Below, one piece after another: positions 45,451-57,145 of a stretch of DNA of 64,000 nucleotides (its first letter is position 1; each line of letters opens with the position of its first letter). The notes beneath the pieces are model-generated. The model worked only from the letters and a program-made list of their open reading frames with translations. It was not told the DNA's origin and ran no database searches. A program made the translations under genes and the position numbers. This DNA is from Linnemannia elongata (taxonomy: Eukaryota > Mortierellomycota > Mortierellomycetes > Mortierellales > Mortierellaceae), in NCBI GenBank assembly GCA_036320915.1, contig JAXBDG010000008.1:1054001-1118000 (forward strand), given 5' to 3'.

Positions 45451-47928
45451 TTACGAGAGAGTGGGTGAAGGGAAAACTAGGAAGGAATTCTTGAGGGTCT
45501 CTTCTTCTTCTTCCTTCCGTTTCCGCTCCATCTCCCTCTCCGCCGCAACTGCCGCCTCTGTTCGAAACGCGCTTGGGGGAAGGTAATACGAAGTCGGAAG
45601 TAGGGTCGCGCTAATCGCTGGTACTGGTACAATGGATCTGTTGTTGATATCGAAGGGGTGGATCAAATCTGATCCATGCACAGACGCCGAGCGGGAAGAA
45701 GTAGACGACGACGACGACGAATTGGTCGAGGTCAAGGGTGTGAGCTCCTCAAACCGGGGTGGCCAACTCTCTCCACTCGCCCCACCTGTCGTGGCTGTTG
45801 CTGCTACTGTTGCTGCCGCCGCTGCCGAACTTCTTCGGCGCTGTCGCTGCTGTTTGAGTCGCATATTCCGCCTTGTATAATAGTCCTCTTGCACCTCCTG
45901 TGGCGTCAATACATTCATGTTAGCAGTGGCCAGCGATATATTGTGTGTCGTCATGATGGCGCTCTTGTCGAGAAGAGGTGGTGGAGGAGGTGTCGGTGAA
46001 CATTCTCGGACCATATAGATATGATTATCCTCATTCCCTCGCATGTCCATCGACTGTGGGGGAAAGACTCTGGTCCCTGTAGTTATACCCTTGTTGTTGT
46101 CTATGGTCCATTGATTCGACTGGATAATCATCACATTCTGGTGTGGATACTGCTCGCCTGGTGCGGATGGGTTGGGCAGATTGTGATGAGAGGGCTTGAA
46201 GTAGATAGGACCCTGAGGTGCTGGCTTGTCAGTTGTCGAAGAGGGAGGCGAGGCTGATGATGACACAGTGGACGGATTTGAGCCAGAGGAGGACGACTTC
46301 GAGAGGGATGGTGGTCTAGGGTTCGAAGTCTCAGTTGGTAATTCAGGGCCCATTCTCAACCCTTCTCGGTGTCGGCGTAAGATATCAATGTCATGGTGGA
46401 AACTTGAAAGGTCTTGGCCCGCAGGGGTTTGTCCTATCGTTCGTTGGCCAGTATTGTTGGACTGCAAAGGCGACGATACCCCATGAACAAGAGTCGTTGG
46501 TCCAGGGAAGCCGGTAGCCGTCGATTGTGATGGAGAAGAGTGGGAAGAGATACAGGTGATTGTGGTCGAAGACGAGTGTGAGCAGGAAGGGGACACGGCA
46601 TTTGACACAGAAGAAGAGCGCCCTCTGATGAAAGCAGTCAACGCCGGCTCTGTGTTCAAGTCCTGTAGGTAGTTGTCGTCAAACTTGGGCATTACTAGCT
46701 CCATATCCGATGGCATCCCAAGGATCGTGTTCATGTCGGCACCCAAGCTGTTCTCCAAATCAATCTCCGAGTCTACTCGATCCTCCAGAGTCTTATTGTC
46801 CATACCATCCTTCAACCATTGGTCCACACGTGCTCTACTGTTCGTGGGAGACCCATCCGCTGTTGCTGGTGCCTTGGAGGATTCGTCTGCAGCCATATCC
46901 TCGTCCGATAACCCATCGACATCCACAATCTCAGACGAATCCCGATGTCCTCGCTTGGATGGCACTGGTGGACTTGTGGGAGACTTGGTTGTCGTTGCAG
47001 TCGTATCTCTATTCTTGTTGTTGTCGTCCCCATCCACTCCAATGTCGTCGCCCGAGTCGATCGAATCAAGGTCAGCATAGCTGTTGTTTTTGATTATTTC
47101 TCCCTCCATCTGTTCTCCTCGATACGATATCGATCCAACTCTATGAAGCAACGACCTTGGGGTAGTAGAACCAAAAGTTGTCGAAGGGTAGGATGGGTGT
47201 TCATGAATGGATGACGCGGTCTTCCAGGGCAGAAAAATGTCATCTTCCTCCCACTCCTCTGCAGGGTTCTGCATCACATAGTCGGTTCCAAAGCTGCCAG
47301 AGGTCAAAAGAGGCGATTGCTCCTTCCTAGCCTTCCTAAAGGCGCCTCTCAGAAGACGAGGTGTCCGGAAAGGTTGGTGTTGATATGGTGCTGCTAGAGA
47401 GATGGATTGTCGAGATCGCAGTCGTGGACCGCTGATAGAAGGCCCAGAATGATCAAACTCAACCAGACCAGTGTGTGAATGTCGACGGGCGGGTCCGTAG
47501 TTGGTGTCGTTACCACCATAAGGATGCAGAGTACGTTGGTCTGGTTGACTGGGTTGTCTCCTTGATCGGCTGTCGTCCATGCGATCCTGCGAGCGATAGA
47601 CGTTCGATTGTTGAGAGGCTTGTTGGAAGCCGTTAAACGGGTCGTCGGGTCTAGAGGGCTGAAGAATGCCGAGATGGTCTCTCGAGTGTTTGGGTTGCGT
47701 TAAGAAAGCTGTTGCTGGGTTGAAGTGTGAAGTTTGAGGAAAGTTGCCAGCGATGGTTTCTAGGGTGTCGTTGGTTCCCAAAGTAGTGGTAATGGCTGTG
47801 TCAGGAACAACGACGTTGGAGCTGATGTCGGTATCGGAGGATAAGAGGACGAGGACTCTACTTGAGGTTACTGCATCCTTCCCGACGCCCTCTTCGTCTG
47901 CCTTGTGCGATGGTACAAGCAGAAGCAT
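45451..47928 (-). CDS. Large disordered protein of unknown function
   Basis: One uninterrupted minus-strand frame of 825 residues. I recognise no domain. It is rich in Ser, Thr, Pro and Asp, with a stretch of acidic residues (around DSIDSGDDIGVDGDDNN), Arg-Ser/Arg-Arg pairs in the N-terminal third, a basic RLKQQRQRRR motif followed by an Ala run near the C-terminus, and a charged EREMERKRKEEEEE helix close to the end. The composition suggests a nuclear or signalling scaffold, but that is a guess. A GTAAGT donor at 48053 and a CTAG acceptor at 47952 suggest a 5'-UTR intron, which makes the ATG at 47928 the likely start; without it the ATG at 47985 would add 19 residues. Confidence 0.7.
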   Translation of the reverse strand: MLLLVPSHKADEEGVGKDAVTSSRVLVLLSSDTDISSNVVVPDTAITTTLGTNDTLETIAGNFPQTSHFNPATAFLTQPKHSRDHLGILQPSRPDDPFNGFQQASQQSNVYRSQDRMDDSRSRRQPSQPDQRTLHPYGGNDTNYGPARRHSHTGLVEFDHSGPSISGPRLRSRQSISLAAPYQHQPFRTPRLLRGAFRKARKEQSPLLTSGSFGTDYVMQNPAEEWEEDDIFLPWKTASSIHEHPSYPSTTFGSTTPRSLLHRVGSISYRGEQMEGEIIKNNSYADLDSIDSGDDIGVDGDDNNKNRDTTATTTKSPTSPPVPSKRGHRDSSEIVDVDGLSDEDMAADESSKAPATADGSPTNSRARVDQWLKDGMDNKTLEDRVDSEIDLENSLGADMNTILGMPSDMELVMPKFDDNYLQDLNTEPALTAFIRGRSSSVSNAVSPSCSHSSSTTITCISSHSSPSQSTATGFPGPTTLVHGVSSPLQSNNTGQRTIGQTPAGQDLSSFHHDIDILRRHREGLRMGPELPTETSNPRPPSLSKSSSSGSNPSTVSSSASPPSSTTDKPAPQGPIYFKPSHHNLPNPSAPGEQYPHQNVMIIQSNQWTIDNNKGITTGTRVFPPQSMDMRGNEDNHIYMVRECSPTPPPPPLLDKSAIMTTHNISLATANMNVLTPQEVQEDYYTRRNMRLKQQRQRRRSSAAAAATVAATATTGGASGESWPPRFEELTPLTSTNSSSSSSTSSRSASVHGSDLIHPFDINNRSIVPVPAISATLLPTSYYLPPSAFRTEAAVAAEREMERKRKEEEEETLKNSFLVFPSPTLS

Positions 47929-49001
47929 TCTCCAACAGGTGTCGTGAGTGACTAGTGGTATGTAGATAATGGTAATGGATGTCAATGCAACCGTTTATAA
48001 TTTGTGCTGCCACTGCAGCGTCATTGTGCGCGAGCATTGAGGTAAGAACTTACTAGGGCAATATGTGCAGGCTATTCGGGCACTAGGCGAGATCGAGTTG
48101 GATCGTATACAATTGAAAAATAGTCGTGGGAATTGAGAGAGTAGAGCAGTGGAGTGATGAGTTTGTGAATGTCGTCAGGAGGTTGGTGGGTTCGAATGAG
48201 GGTGAATGAGGCTCGAGTGAGAGAGAAGAGGGTTGCTAGTTTTGGAATGAGTGGTTTGACGAAGGAGTGAGAGCAATAAGAAGGAAGAGAAGTAGTTGTA
48301 TGTTGGATTAGAAGGCGAATATGATCGCTAAGACTGAATGCGAGGAAGGAACAAAGAGACAAAGAGAAAGAGACGGAGAGAGAGAAAGGGAGAGTGAGAT
48401 CGATGGCAGCAGGGTAAGTGCGAAAGGGCGCAGAGGAAGAGATGGTAGAAGGTTGGGTACCGCTATTTGCAACTGCCAATCCATTGGTATGGGCATTACA
48501 CCTCAAATATATGTGTGTGTGCATATCTATGAAAAGAAGTGAGGTTGGATTGCGATTTCGACCGTTGTATTTCCCACTTTCACGCTCAAGTGTTACCTTT
48601 GATTTGGATCGGTAAATGAACAGTAAAGGTGTGAAGGCAGGGTGTATGTAAAGAGAAGGAGGGAGGAAGGAAAGGGAAGGAATGATGAAGAGAAGAAGAG
48701 GTGGGCAAGTGTACACACATACGTGAAGGTCTGAAGGTCAAGAATTGAAGAAGTACTTACTACTGTACACGAGGAGTATCATGGATCAATGCAGCTGCAT
48801 CGATTGGCTGGTCTGCTTCGCGTTGCGACACGCTCCAGCACTGGCGCCTGTCTCAGATGAAAGATGATGACCTTTGACTGCACATACGATTACATTCTAC
48901 CTCCACGTGAGGTTAAAGGTGTTTTTTATGTGAAGAAAAAAAAAGGTTCGCGACAAAAGCACTTCGTTTTTCTTCACGCCACCACTACAAAGTTGACAAC
49001 C
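47929..49001. other. Divergent intergenic region with probable 5'-UTR intron
   Basis: Between the disordered protein (-) and ELP6 (+). The minus strand carries a likely UTR intron (47952-48053). The plus strand from 48110 to 48440 and 48610 to 48720 is GA-rich, i.e. the CT-rich 5' flank of the minus-strand gene. No further gene seen. Confidence 0.5.
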
Positions 49002-50277
49002 ATGGGATACGCATCGCTCGAGCCACACCTGCCATCGTCACACGCACCTCTGCTGCCGCCAGGAACATTACTCTCCATTTCAGACACCCAGGCCTCGGAT
49101 GGAAACTTTTTATTGCATCACTTCATTTCAAACTACATCAAGGCTGATCAGAATGTTGTTCTCGTCGGTCTAGCCGGTATCCTCGTCCACTACACCATGG
49201 TCGGACGCAAGCTTGTAAGCAATTTAGCGTATAAGAGTACTTAAGATGACTACACGATGTAACGTAGATGATCTATTGCAGATGCTTATCACATACGTTT
49301 TGCATTTGAGCTTGATAGGGTGTCAACTTGGCGACGGCAAGGACTAAGGGAAACTTTCAGTTTGTAGACGGTCTGACGCAGCTCACAGACTACGCTGCAC
49401 CCAACAAGGAATACCTCGCAAAGCCAGCAGAGTCAAAGCCTTCATCACAAAATACAACAGCAACGCTACCAACAACTACAACAGCAACAACGACAGGAGC
49501 AAGGATAGCGCGCCCCGCAGCAGCAGTAACACCCCCTGCGCCACCAAAGGTGCTGAGCTACAGTCCAAAGTTAGTCGACTTGTACAGGGCACTCGAAGAA
49601 ATCATTCAGGACACAGCTTCAAAGACAGCCGGATCTTCTCAGAAGCAGCTCGTCTTGATCTTGGACGATCTTTCGGTTCTTTTGAACTGCGGATGGCCAT
49701 GTCGCGATGTTTTGGCCTTGGTCCGCTACTTGAAACTTTTGGTCGCCAAGGTAATCATCATACCCATGGATGTTCTTTCTCATTATCACTCATCTTGAGG
49801 ATATCAGTGTGCTGCCATATCTCAAATGAGAACTAACAGACTGAGTGTTCTTACTTCTGATATCGATAGTTTAATGGCACATTGATCACACTGGTGCACG
49901 CGGACGGACTTATGGCAGAGGAAGTGAGCCAAGATGGACTTGTAAAGGGAGTTTTATATGAGGCAGACTATATTATTGATGTCCGAGGACTCGACAGCGG
50001 TGGATCAAGAGATGTTCACGGACAGGTACGAACTCATTACATATGTATAGAAGGCATGAAAGCGTTTGCTGTAGTAATTAATTGTGGCTAGCACTAATCA
50101 TTTCACGTTGATTGTTGATGGTAATAGTTGTCGTTGTTGCATGGACCAGGATACTTGCTCCGCCAGCGCGCAGGACAAGTCAGGGAGAACGAATGGCCCT
50201 CACTTACGCTTCACTATAAGATCCTAGACAACAACGTAGAAGTCTTTGCCAAAGGATACTCCTCTGGTGTTTTGTAG
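49002..50277 (+). CDS. ELP6: Elongator complex subunit Elp6
   Basis: RecA-fold subunit of the Elp4-Elp5-Elp6 hexameric ring of Elongator, needed for wobble-uridine modification of tRNA. Exons 49002-49214, 49319-49750, 49870-50025 and 50128-50277 join with phase-0 introns to 316 residues. Recognisable segments are NFLLHHFISNYIKADQNVVL followed by VGLAGILVHYTMVGRKLG near the N-terminus, LVLILDDLSVLLNCGW in the middle and the RGLDSGGSRDVHGQLSLLHG part near the end. No Walker A motif is present, as is normal for Elp6. A Thr/Ala/Pro-rich insert (about 100-130) accounts for the extra length over human (266) and yeast (273) proteins. The next gene starts 148 bp downstream. Confidence 0.9.
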
Positions 50278-50425
50278 AGCATCCGAATAGAACATCGTTG
50301 ATCCACAAAAGCAGTCCCTTTGTCATTTGCCCAGTATTTAAACAATGCATGCAACGTTCCTTCTCTCTTTAACAACCAACAACTTTATTACTCTCATTCA
50401 TCACTCACACAAACATAAACGCCGC

Positions 50426-51227
50426 ATGACTTCTTCGACAACCATCTCTTCAAGTCAATGCCACGAACATGACCACCCAGGTCACGTCTGCAACCATGCA
50501 CCAAGCTCAGTCTCGGAAAGTCTCGACGAGATTGAGTTCAGTCGCTCCATCTTTGCCGCCTGCACTGCCCACAACGTCGACAGGGTTCAGTCGATCCTAT
50601 TGAGACAAAAACGAGGCGAATCACCGGCTATCACCCGCGATTCAGCTGGATACACTGCTCTGGTAATATGATATTCATAAGAAGTCGACTGTTGTTTGTA
50701 ACTTCGTTTCTGCTTTGTATGCGTAGACGATAGGCTTCTCACTCCATTTTGAGTCTATATTTTTTATTTCGTTGCAGCACTATGCGAGTAGAACCGGCAA
50801 CATGGCGACCTGCACACTACTCCTGAACGCAGGCGCAGATGTTGACGCCAAGACACCCGAACTGGGGACCACGGCCCTGATGCGTGCCATCCAACAGAAC
50901 CATCTCGACGTTGCTAAACTCCTGGTTTCGTATGGCGCCAACCTTCAGGAACAGAACGCCTCACACGAGAATGTCTTTCATATCCTCGCCCTTGCCATCA
51001 GAGACCAAGCCGGTTCCGGAAGAGGCGTATTTGATGAGAGCGAGAGTTTCTTGGAACTGGCGACGTGGCTGCGGAATAAGGCCAAGGTCGGCCACCCTGG
51101 GCGGTTGGAGGCGTTGTTGCAGGCTCGGGATGTTCGTGGACAGACGCCTGAAGAGATTTTGGATTCGGCAGGATCAACGGAGACAACGAGTGTAGCGTTG
51201 AGGGAAATCTTTATTTTGCCACCATGA
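50426..51227 (+). CDS. Ankyrin-repeat protein, ANKRD39-like
   Basis: Exons 50426-50662 and 50778-51227 join to 228 residues. The N-terminus is Cys/His-rich (CHEHDHPGHVCNH) and leads into SLDEIEFSRSIFAA, which parallels the CCSHP...TLEEMDFERGIWSAA start of animal ANKRD39. Ankyrin repeats follow, with DSAGYTALHYASRTGN identical in its core to ANKRD39, then GTTALMRAIQQNHLDVAKLL. The C-terminal part is diverged. The molecular role of ANKRD39 is not established to my knowledge. An alternative upstream in-frame ATG at 50345 would add 27 residues that look like UTR. Confidence 0.85.
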
Positions 51228-51260
51228 TCCACAACATGAACGGGACAGCAGTCTTGAAAT

Positions 51261-51266
51261 AATAAA
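51261..51266 (+). terminator. AATAAA polyadenylation signal of ankyrin gene
   Basis: Lies 34 nt after the ankyrin-gene stop and about 120 nt before the APC13 start. Confidence 0.45.
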
Positions 51267-51384
51267 AAATCCGCGTTTCCTCTTTCTTTTCTTTGTTCTT
51301 TTTTGGTTCTTGCATCCTCCCACCTCCGCCACTCATTCACTCAAATTACATTCCGCACACCCTCAGCTCCTTCGAAACATACAA

Positions 51385-52092
51385 ATGAGCGACAGTCAGT
51401 TCTGCCAAGTCCACTGGCGGGATGCCGACCTGGTCAATGCCGACATCGACTGGGAACTTGAAGACTTGCCTGACGACAGTAAAGTGGTCGCACATTCACA
51501 TACTTTTGCTCCCCTCTTTTGCTCACTGTTGCCCTATTGTTTCTTTCTTATCTACCCTTCACGACTATTTTTACATTCGTTCTACTGAATTTTCTTTGCA
51601 TTGTGATACCACTTTCCCCTCGTTCATTATCGTAGTGATTGAGGTTCCACTGAACCTGCAGCCTGTTTCTGCAGAGAGCGAACAAGGTACATGTCCAGTC
51701 TTTACTCCAAAACTCCCATAGACACAATGCTCGACACGACAAGACACGACAAGACACGACAAGACAGAGACACCACCCTAAAAGTGATACCAATTTTAGC
51801 TCTTTTGTGCTGTCCCATGTTCACGCGACCCCGTGCCTATTCCTCTCCACATTTCTACGAACGCGAAGAACGCCCTGCGCTGTCTTTGTTGCTTAATGTC
51901 TTGGATTGTTTATCACATTTGTTACTTATCTGCTCTTTTGTCAATTTTCTACGTGTTCGTTCCTTTTCATCTCGGCTAGCCGCATATGAACAAGAGGAAC
52001 TGGAGATGGAACAGAAATGGACTGATGCGGATTTGCCGATGGCCGTTGACCCGCGAGAGCCTCAACTGGGCGGCGACTTGCCCATGGTCTGA
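51385..52092 (+). CDS. APC13: Anaphase-promoting complex subunit 13 (APC13/Swm1)
   Basis: Small scaffold subunit of the APC/C ubiquitin ligase that threads along the TPR subunits and stabilises them. Three tiny exons, 51385-51478, 51636-51686 and 51980-52092, join to 85 residues; human ANAPC13 has 74. The key match is WELEDLPDD then IEVPLNLQP and EQEELEMEQKWTD, paralleling the human WREDKLPYEDVAIPLNELP and KEQEMKWTD blocks. No exon alone would be called as a gene, so this one is easily missed. Intron 2 contains a three-copy 10-bp tandem. Confidence 0.88.
51734..51763. repeat. 10-bp tandem repeat, three copies
   Basis: ACACGACAAG repeated three times with an imperfect fourth start, inside APC13 intron 2. 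Confidence 0.85.
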
Positions 52093-52507
52093 GAGTGAGA
52101 GACTTTGAACTTTTCTCGGAGAGCTGGAGTGATTCATATCGGTAGACCCCTAAGGAGACAGTAGAGGAGAGAGAGGGAGAAAGAGAGAGAGGGAGGACTG
52201 GAGGCAGAGAGCCGGTGACACTCCATCCACTCACATGATAATACACAAGGCACAACAGCAACAACAACAAAAAGCACAGCGATTAAATTAGCAATGGAAT
52301 TATTATTGTTCGTTAAATGGGTTTGAAAGAATGGAATGGGGGTTCATTAGGCGTATTAGTAGAGATACTTTTGGGGGAAGGAAAGGAGTGACGTGGGTAC
52401 ATGTTATTTCTTTTTTTTTTTTTTTTTTTTTTTTTTCATAAGGCTATTTGAGATGCAAAAAGTTGTTGATAGTCGAAGGTAGGCTGTGGGTGGTAGGTTA
52501 TGGTACT
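52093..52507. other. Tail-to-tail gap with poly-T tract
   Basis: Shared 3' flank of APC13 (+) and the arrestin-domain gene (-). Contains a 26-bp T run (52411-52436). No gene seen. Confidence 0.55.
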
Positions 52508-52746
52508 TTAGCGAAGGTGCTCTTCAACCTCAATGCAATGCACAACGGCAGTATCAACAGGGCGCTGGAGAGTCTTCTTCAAGATCGGAACACTTTGCAA
52601 GGTGGACATTGTCAGTCCCGCAGCATCAAACGTCTGCAGTGCACCTGTCTGATGTGGGCCGGGGCGGAACCAGTTCTGATGGTGAACTCGCTCAACGCGT
52701 TCCCAGGGTGGAATCTTGGCCAGGGTGTAGTTCCCGATACAGCTGC

Positions 52747-52807
<61 letters not shown>

Positions 52808-55800
52808 GGTGGTGGTGGTGGTGGTGGTGTTGTTGTTGTTGTTGTTGGCGATGACAAGATGGTTGCTGCCGGTGCTTTCCTGTCGCCGGTGATAACTGTT
52901 GTTTCCATTGATAGTTTCGGTATTGGTAGAGATGGTCATGGACTTGTTGAAGGGTGGGGGTGGTGGCAAGAAGTCGCTAGGGTTGGCTGAGATGTTCGAG
53001 AGACCGCCGTTGGTGGTTGGGACGTCTCGACGACTAGGGCTTCTCTCTAGGCGAGTGTTCTTTGATGACGATGAAGGGGATGGGCTGGCGAGGAGGGGAG
53101 GTGAAACCAATCCGATAGGGGAGACGACACCTGGGGGCTGTTGGTGGGCGGGGAGGGAGTGTTGGTAGGGAACTCTTTCGGAGATGGCGGGGTATCCTCC
53201 GTCCTGTTGGTGGCGAGAGGATGGGGAGTATCCCTGGTCGTTACCGCCACCGCTGTTGTTAGAACTGTTGCCGGTGCTGGAGCGTGTGGGTTCATATCCT
53301 CCATTATAGCCTCCACGGGAAGTGGGTGTTGGGGTATCGATAGTGTCCTGATCCGGCATATAGTTTGAGCTACCACTTTGTTGTTGGTAGTGTGACTTTT
53401 GTGACAAGGACGCGTTCCGGCGAGGTAGCGGTTTGCCGAGAGATGTATTGTTGTTGGTCGTAGACGATGACTGGTTGACGGCAGCTGCGACAGAGTTGGC
53501 GACAGGGTTGACGGTAGGAGATTGGGGCTGGTACCGGGACTCGATTTCGGGTGGCAGGACTCCATCATTGTTGTACATGCCCTGGTTGGGCAGGATCCTG
53601 CGGCTAGCCTTTCTGGCCAATTCTGCTTGTTGTTCGGGGGTCAGGTCGCGGTGTGCGCTCTTGGGAGGCCGAGCCGTTGGTGGGGGAGGGGTATATCCGA
53701 CATTGCCGTTGCTGTCAACCACACCAGCGCCACCGGGAGCGTTTTGGCCTTGATGTTGCCAATCATCGTTGGAGGTTGAGGATTTGGTTGTTGCACCCAG
53801 GGGTGGAGAACGCTTGACGACGCCGTTAGAAGAAGATGCGCCGTCGGTGAGAGAACGGTCGAGTTGTGTGGCGTTGGCGGAGGGCTGGTCCCGGGTCTGA
53901 TTCAACAACTGCTCCCGCTCTGCTCTCCAGCTGGAACCATTGAGGCGCGTGGTTTGTAAGTCCTTCAAGCTCTTGCTCCGCGTCAGGCTCTTCTTGAGTG
54001 TCCGTTCGCGGTGGAGTTCTGCCGATCCTCCAGTCAGGAATTCCTGCATCGCGTTGGTGTTACCTGATCCTGGGTTGCTCAACAAGGATGCGGCTGAGGC
54101 CGAGGCGAGCGAAGACATTCCGATAGCTGATTCACCGGTGGTGATGACGGGGCTCACGGCCTGGACAGTGTCGGCGCTGGTGTTGATGTTGTTGCAGTTG
54201 CTGATGGCGAGAGGACCTGGGAGGTCGCCGATAGGGTCAGCCCAGGCAGACTCAAAGAAATAAGGCTGCAGCCGACTCTTTGTCCAGCGCGGGGTGCGTC
54301 CAGTAATGATCGGATTATCAATATTATGCGTCGCAATGGGGATAGGAAACGCGCACTGGTAAGTCGTATCACCACCCGAGAACACCGACCGCTTGACCTT
54401 GAAGATACACAAGAGCTCATAATAAACCTTCAAAAAGTTGGACTCGAATGTTGGGATGGAATAGTACTTCCCCAAGGGAGGGATGGTGGTCAAGATATCG
54501 ACCTGCCCCGTCTCACCAGACCGCACCTTGCACTCAACAGACTTTGTCATGATATCGGTCTGAGATTGGTTGTAGAGGTTGGCGTAAGAGGTTGGGACAG
54601 TGCCTTTGATGGTCCGACGGAGAACCACATCGATGGCCGCCACCTTACCCTGACCATTGTTGACCAGGGTTGTTGCCATAGACAATGGGTCACCTATATG
54701 CATATGCAATGGGTCACCAATATTATGGAAGGTGAGGAGAATGAAAACAAAAAATAAATACAAGTCGGAATTAATATCGGACGCGAATTTGTTTTTTTGG
54801 GTAAATGGCCGAATGGGTTGTTGGGCGGGCTATCGTGTGAGTTTTGTTTACGCACATGCACACACAAAATTGTAATTTAGGGAAACAGAAACATGTCGTA
54901 CAGACACCAACATCAGACTCAACCGTAACCACATCCACCTCAACAGCAGTAATGAGCGGCCGATGAATGAGAATACGACGAAAATGAGGACAGTCATCAA
55001 AACAAACAAACATCTATAGAAATCGATAGATTTCATGGGGATACTGTTGTCTGTGAACCTTACCTGGGACATAAACCTGCTGGTGCATCTTGATGCTGAC
55101 GTCGATTCCTGTGGGCGGCTTGTTGACCTGTGTCGTGCTCTTTGACACCACTGCGCCAACGACCTCGCGATATGTCCACTCAAGGGGTTTGGGCGCAAGG
55201 ACATAGGGCATGAATTGGCAGAGGACTTCTTCTGAGGACAGACTGGGTTCAAAGGGACTTTCCACATGTGCCTTCCACACGTAGCGTATAGAGAATCCAT
55301 CAAGACCCTTTTTGATTACAAAACAAAGAGAGAGGCAAAGGTTAGGTTAACTTGGGGACAGGGTGGTGTTAGTCAACCTTTGCTTCAATCATATCCCATC
55401 CTATTAACTAAATGCGCAATGACGTCCTTATTCCTGTCGCCTTCAACCCCTCTCCCACACTTCCCTTCTCCCACCCTTCCATCCCCCAACATCCAAACAT
55501 ACTTCAGTTACAATTCGGCACAAAGATGATTTACCAAAAAAACCACAGCACAAAAAAAAGCCAGATAACAGCCACACAAATAGAACTTACAGGAATACAG
55601 GGAGGAAAGTTGACGTTGGGCACCTTGAGTGCAAAAGGAAAAGTATAGGATCCGGGAGCAATTTCCTGCCAATTAGCCAACTCGTTATCGCCTTGGTTCG
55701 AGCCAGAGACCATGACTTCTGTGTCAAAGAGGGTAATGACGGTCTGTTGGAACTTTTGGCGCATCGAGTCGCCGTTCGATTCTTGACCCAGTACGATCGC

Positions 55801-57145
55801 AGACTCTTCGGCTAAAGTTTTTTTGTGGTAGGTAATTGGGTATTTAGGGTTTGATGGTGAAGATGATGAAGGGAAGAAAAAGGCAATCAAGGCACACGAT
55901 GAGTGGCCGAACAAAGGTGAGTAAACACAGAGTATTCATGATAAAGTTGAGTTGTGCGATAGGATGGATGGCGACTCTACTTCCAACAAAGATCGAGAGC
56001 ACAACAATGCATAAAAAAAAGAGGGTGCGAGCTCGCTTGGTGTTATGGCATCACTCGAGTGAGGGAGTGGAGGATCAATTGGGATGAAATGCAGTGGGCG
56101 CTGTAACAACAAAAACAATTTCATCGAGTGGTCCCTCATTCCTTCAGTCCCTCTCTTTTGGTTAAGAGAAAGGTACCTTTCTACCCCTTGTTCCATCTCA
56201 AAATGCGTGCTCGGAGAGATGTGAATTGGGTCATTGGCCAAAAAAAAAGAAGGGTCATAACTGTGCTGACAGATATCCGTTATCGTTGTTGATATTAATA
56301 TTATCGTGCCAAAAAATCATCCCTTGGTCCATGGACCTGAACTGAGAAAGGGAAAGAAGGAAAATATGCATAGGGACTTCATCCCGCTCAACAATAACAA
56401 CAATGTCCGTTGTTGTTGTTGTTGTTGTTGTTGTGATGATTTCCCATTTCATTTTTCTCGCCGCTCACTTTGTGTAAGTGTTTTGTGGCAATGAACCCAC
56501 GGACACTCATTTCCCTTCTGACCCCCTATTCATGGTCCCATCTTTGTTGCTGTTGATGATGTTCCACGTAGATGTGGTTCAACTGCGTCACATCAAAGAC
56601 ACAACAAACATGGGGATCCATTCCCTGTCTGTGTTCCTGAAGAACAAGAAAGAGTGAGAACAGAGAGCAAGAGAAGGACCCCCACATGGAAACATCTCTC
56701 TAAAGAGAACGGCGTTGTGTAGAGTGGTAGTCCTGTTGTTGGTGTAGGTAAGCTCCATATGCGCAGGTTATGTATACACAGACGACGGTGGGTCCCCTGT
56801 TTTCTCTTCACCTCCTTCTGTCTGTCCGTCTGTCCTTCCTGTTCTGCCTGTGTCGCACCGAGAGCGAATAGAACTCAACAGGCATCCTCCTCCATTGAAA
56901 AAGAGATCTCATGCCAACAGCTGTTCTTCTCATTTACCTTTGAGGCTGAGACGAATGCCCGAGGTATGGCATGGTTTGATCAATTTGAGTTCGACATGAC
57001 CCCGGACGACTGCATTGGGTCGGAGGAGACAGGTTGAACCGCTACCGCCCTGCGCAAAGACGACAGCGAGGGTTGACGATCGTGCAGGCGAGGAGGGCGT
57101 TGTGGAGGGGACGGGTGGGGGTGGTGGCGAGGGAGAGACGGCCAT
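52508..57145 (-). CDS. Arrestin-domain (alpha-arrestin-like) adaptor protein
   Basis: Exons 56938-57145, 55591-55811, 55064-55307 and 52508-54693 join to 952 residues. The N-domain begins with a Pro-rich leader, then SSTLAVVFAQGG and RPNAVVRGHVELKLI. The core shows PGSYTFPFALKVPNVNFPPC and YVWKAHVES, and the C-domain shows ISIKMHQQVYVPG-type sequence, RRTIKGTVPTSY and YYELLCIFKVKRS. Such proteins usually recruit HECT ubiquitin ligases to membrane cargo, but I saw no clear PPxY motif in the long Ser/Asn/Pro-rich tail (about 380-952). The tail carries Asn and Thr runs encoded by a trinucleotide tract. Intron 1 is 1126 nt, far above the local norm. A 12-bp duplication flanks the exon 4 acceptor. 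Confidence 0.85.
52747..52847. repeat. GTT/GGT trinucleotide tract encoding poly-Asn/poly-Thr
   Basis: GTT repeats, then GGT repeats, then GTT repeats on the plus strand. On the coding strand these read AAC and ACC, giving Asn-Thr-Asn runs in the arrestin tail. Confidence 0.95.
54683..54718. repeat. Direct duplication at an intron-exon boundary
   Basis: CAATGGGTCACC occurs at 54683-54694 and again at 54707-54718. On the minus strand the downstream copy begins exon 4 of the arrestin gene right after its acceptor TATAG. The other copy lies in the intron without a preceding AG. Confidence 0.85.
56409..56434. repeat. GTT trinucleotide repeat in arrestin intron 1
   Basis: About eight uninterrupted GTT units, non-coding. 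Confidence 0.9.

Noticed and set aside
52486..52854. Plus-strand frame with Cys and Trp runs
   Set aside because: Product of the GTT/GGT tract read on the antisense strand of the arrestin gene.
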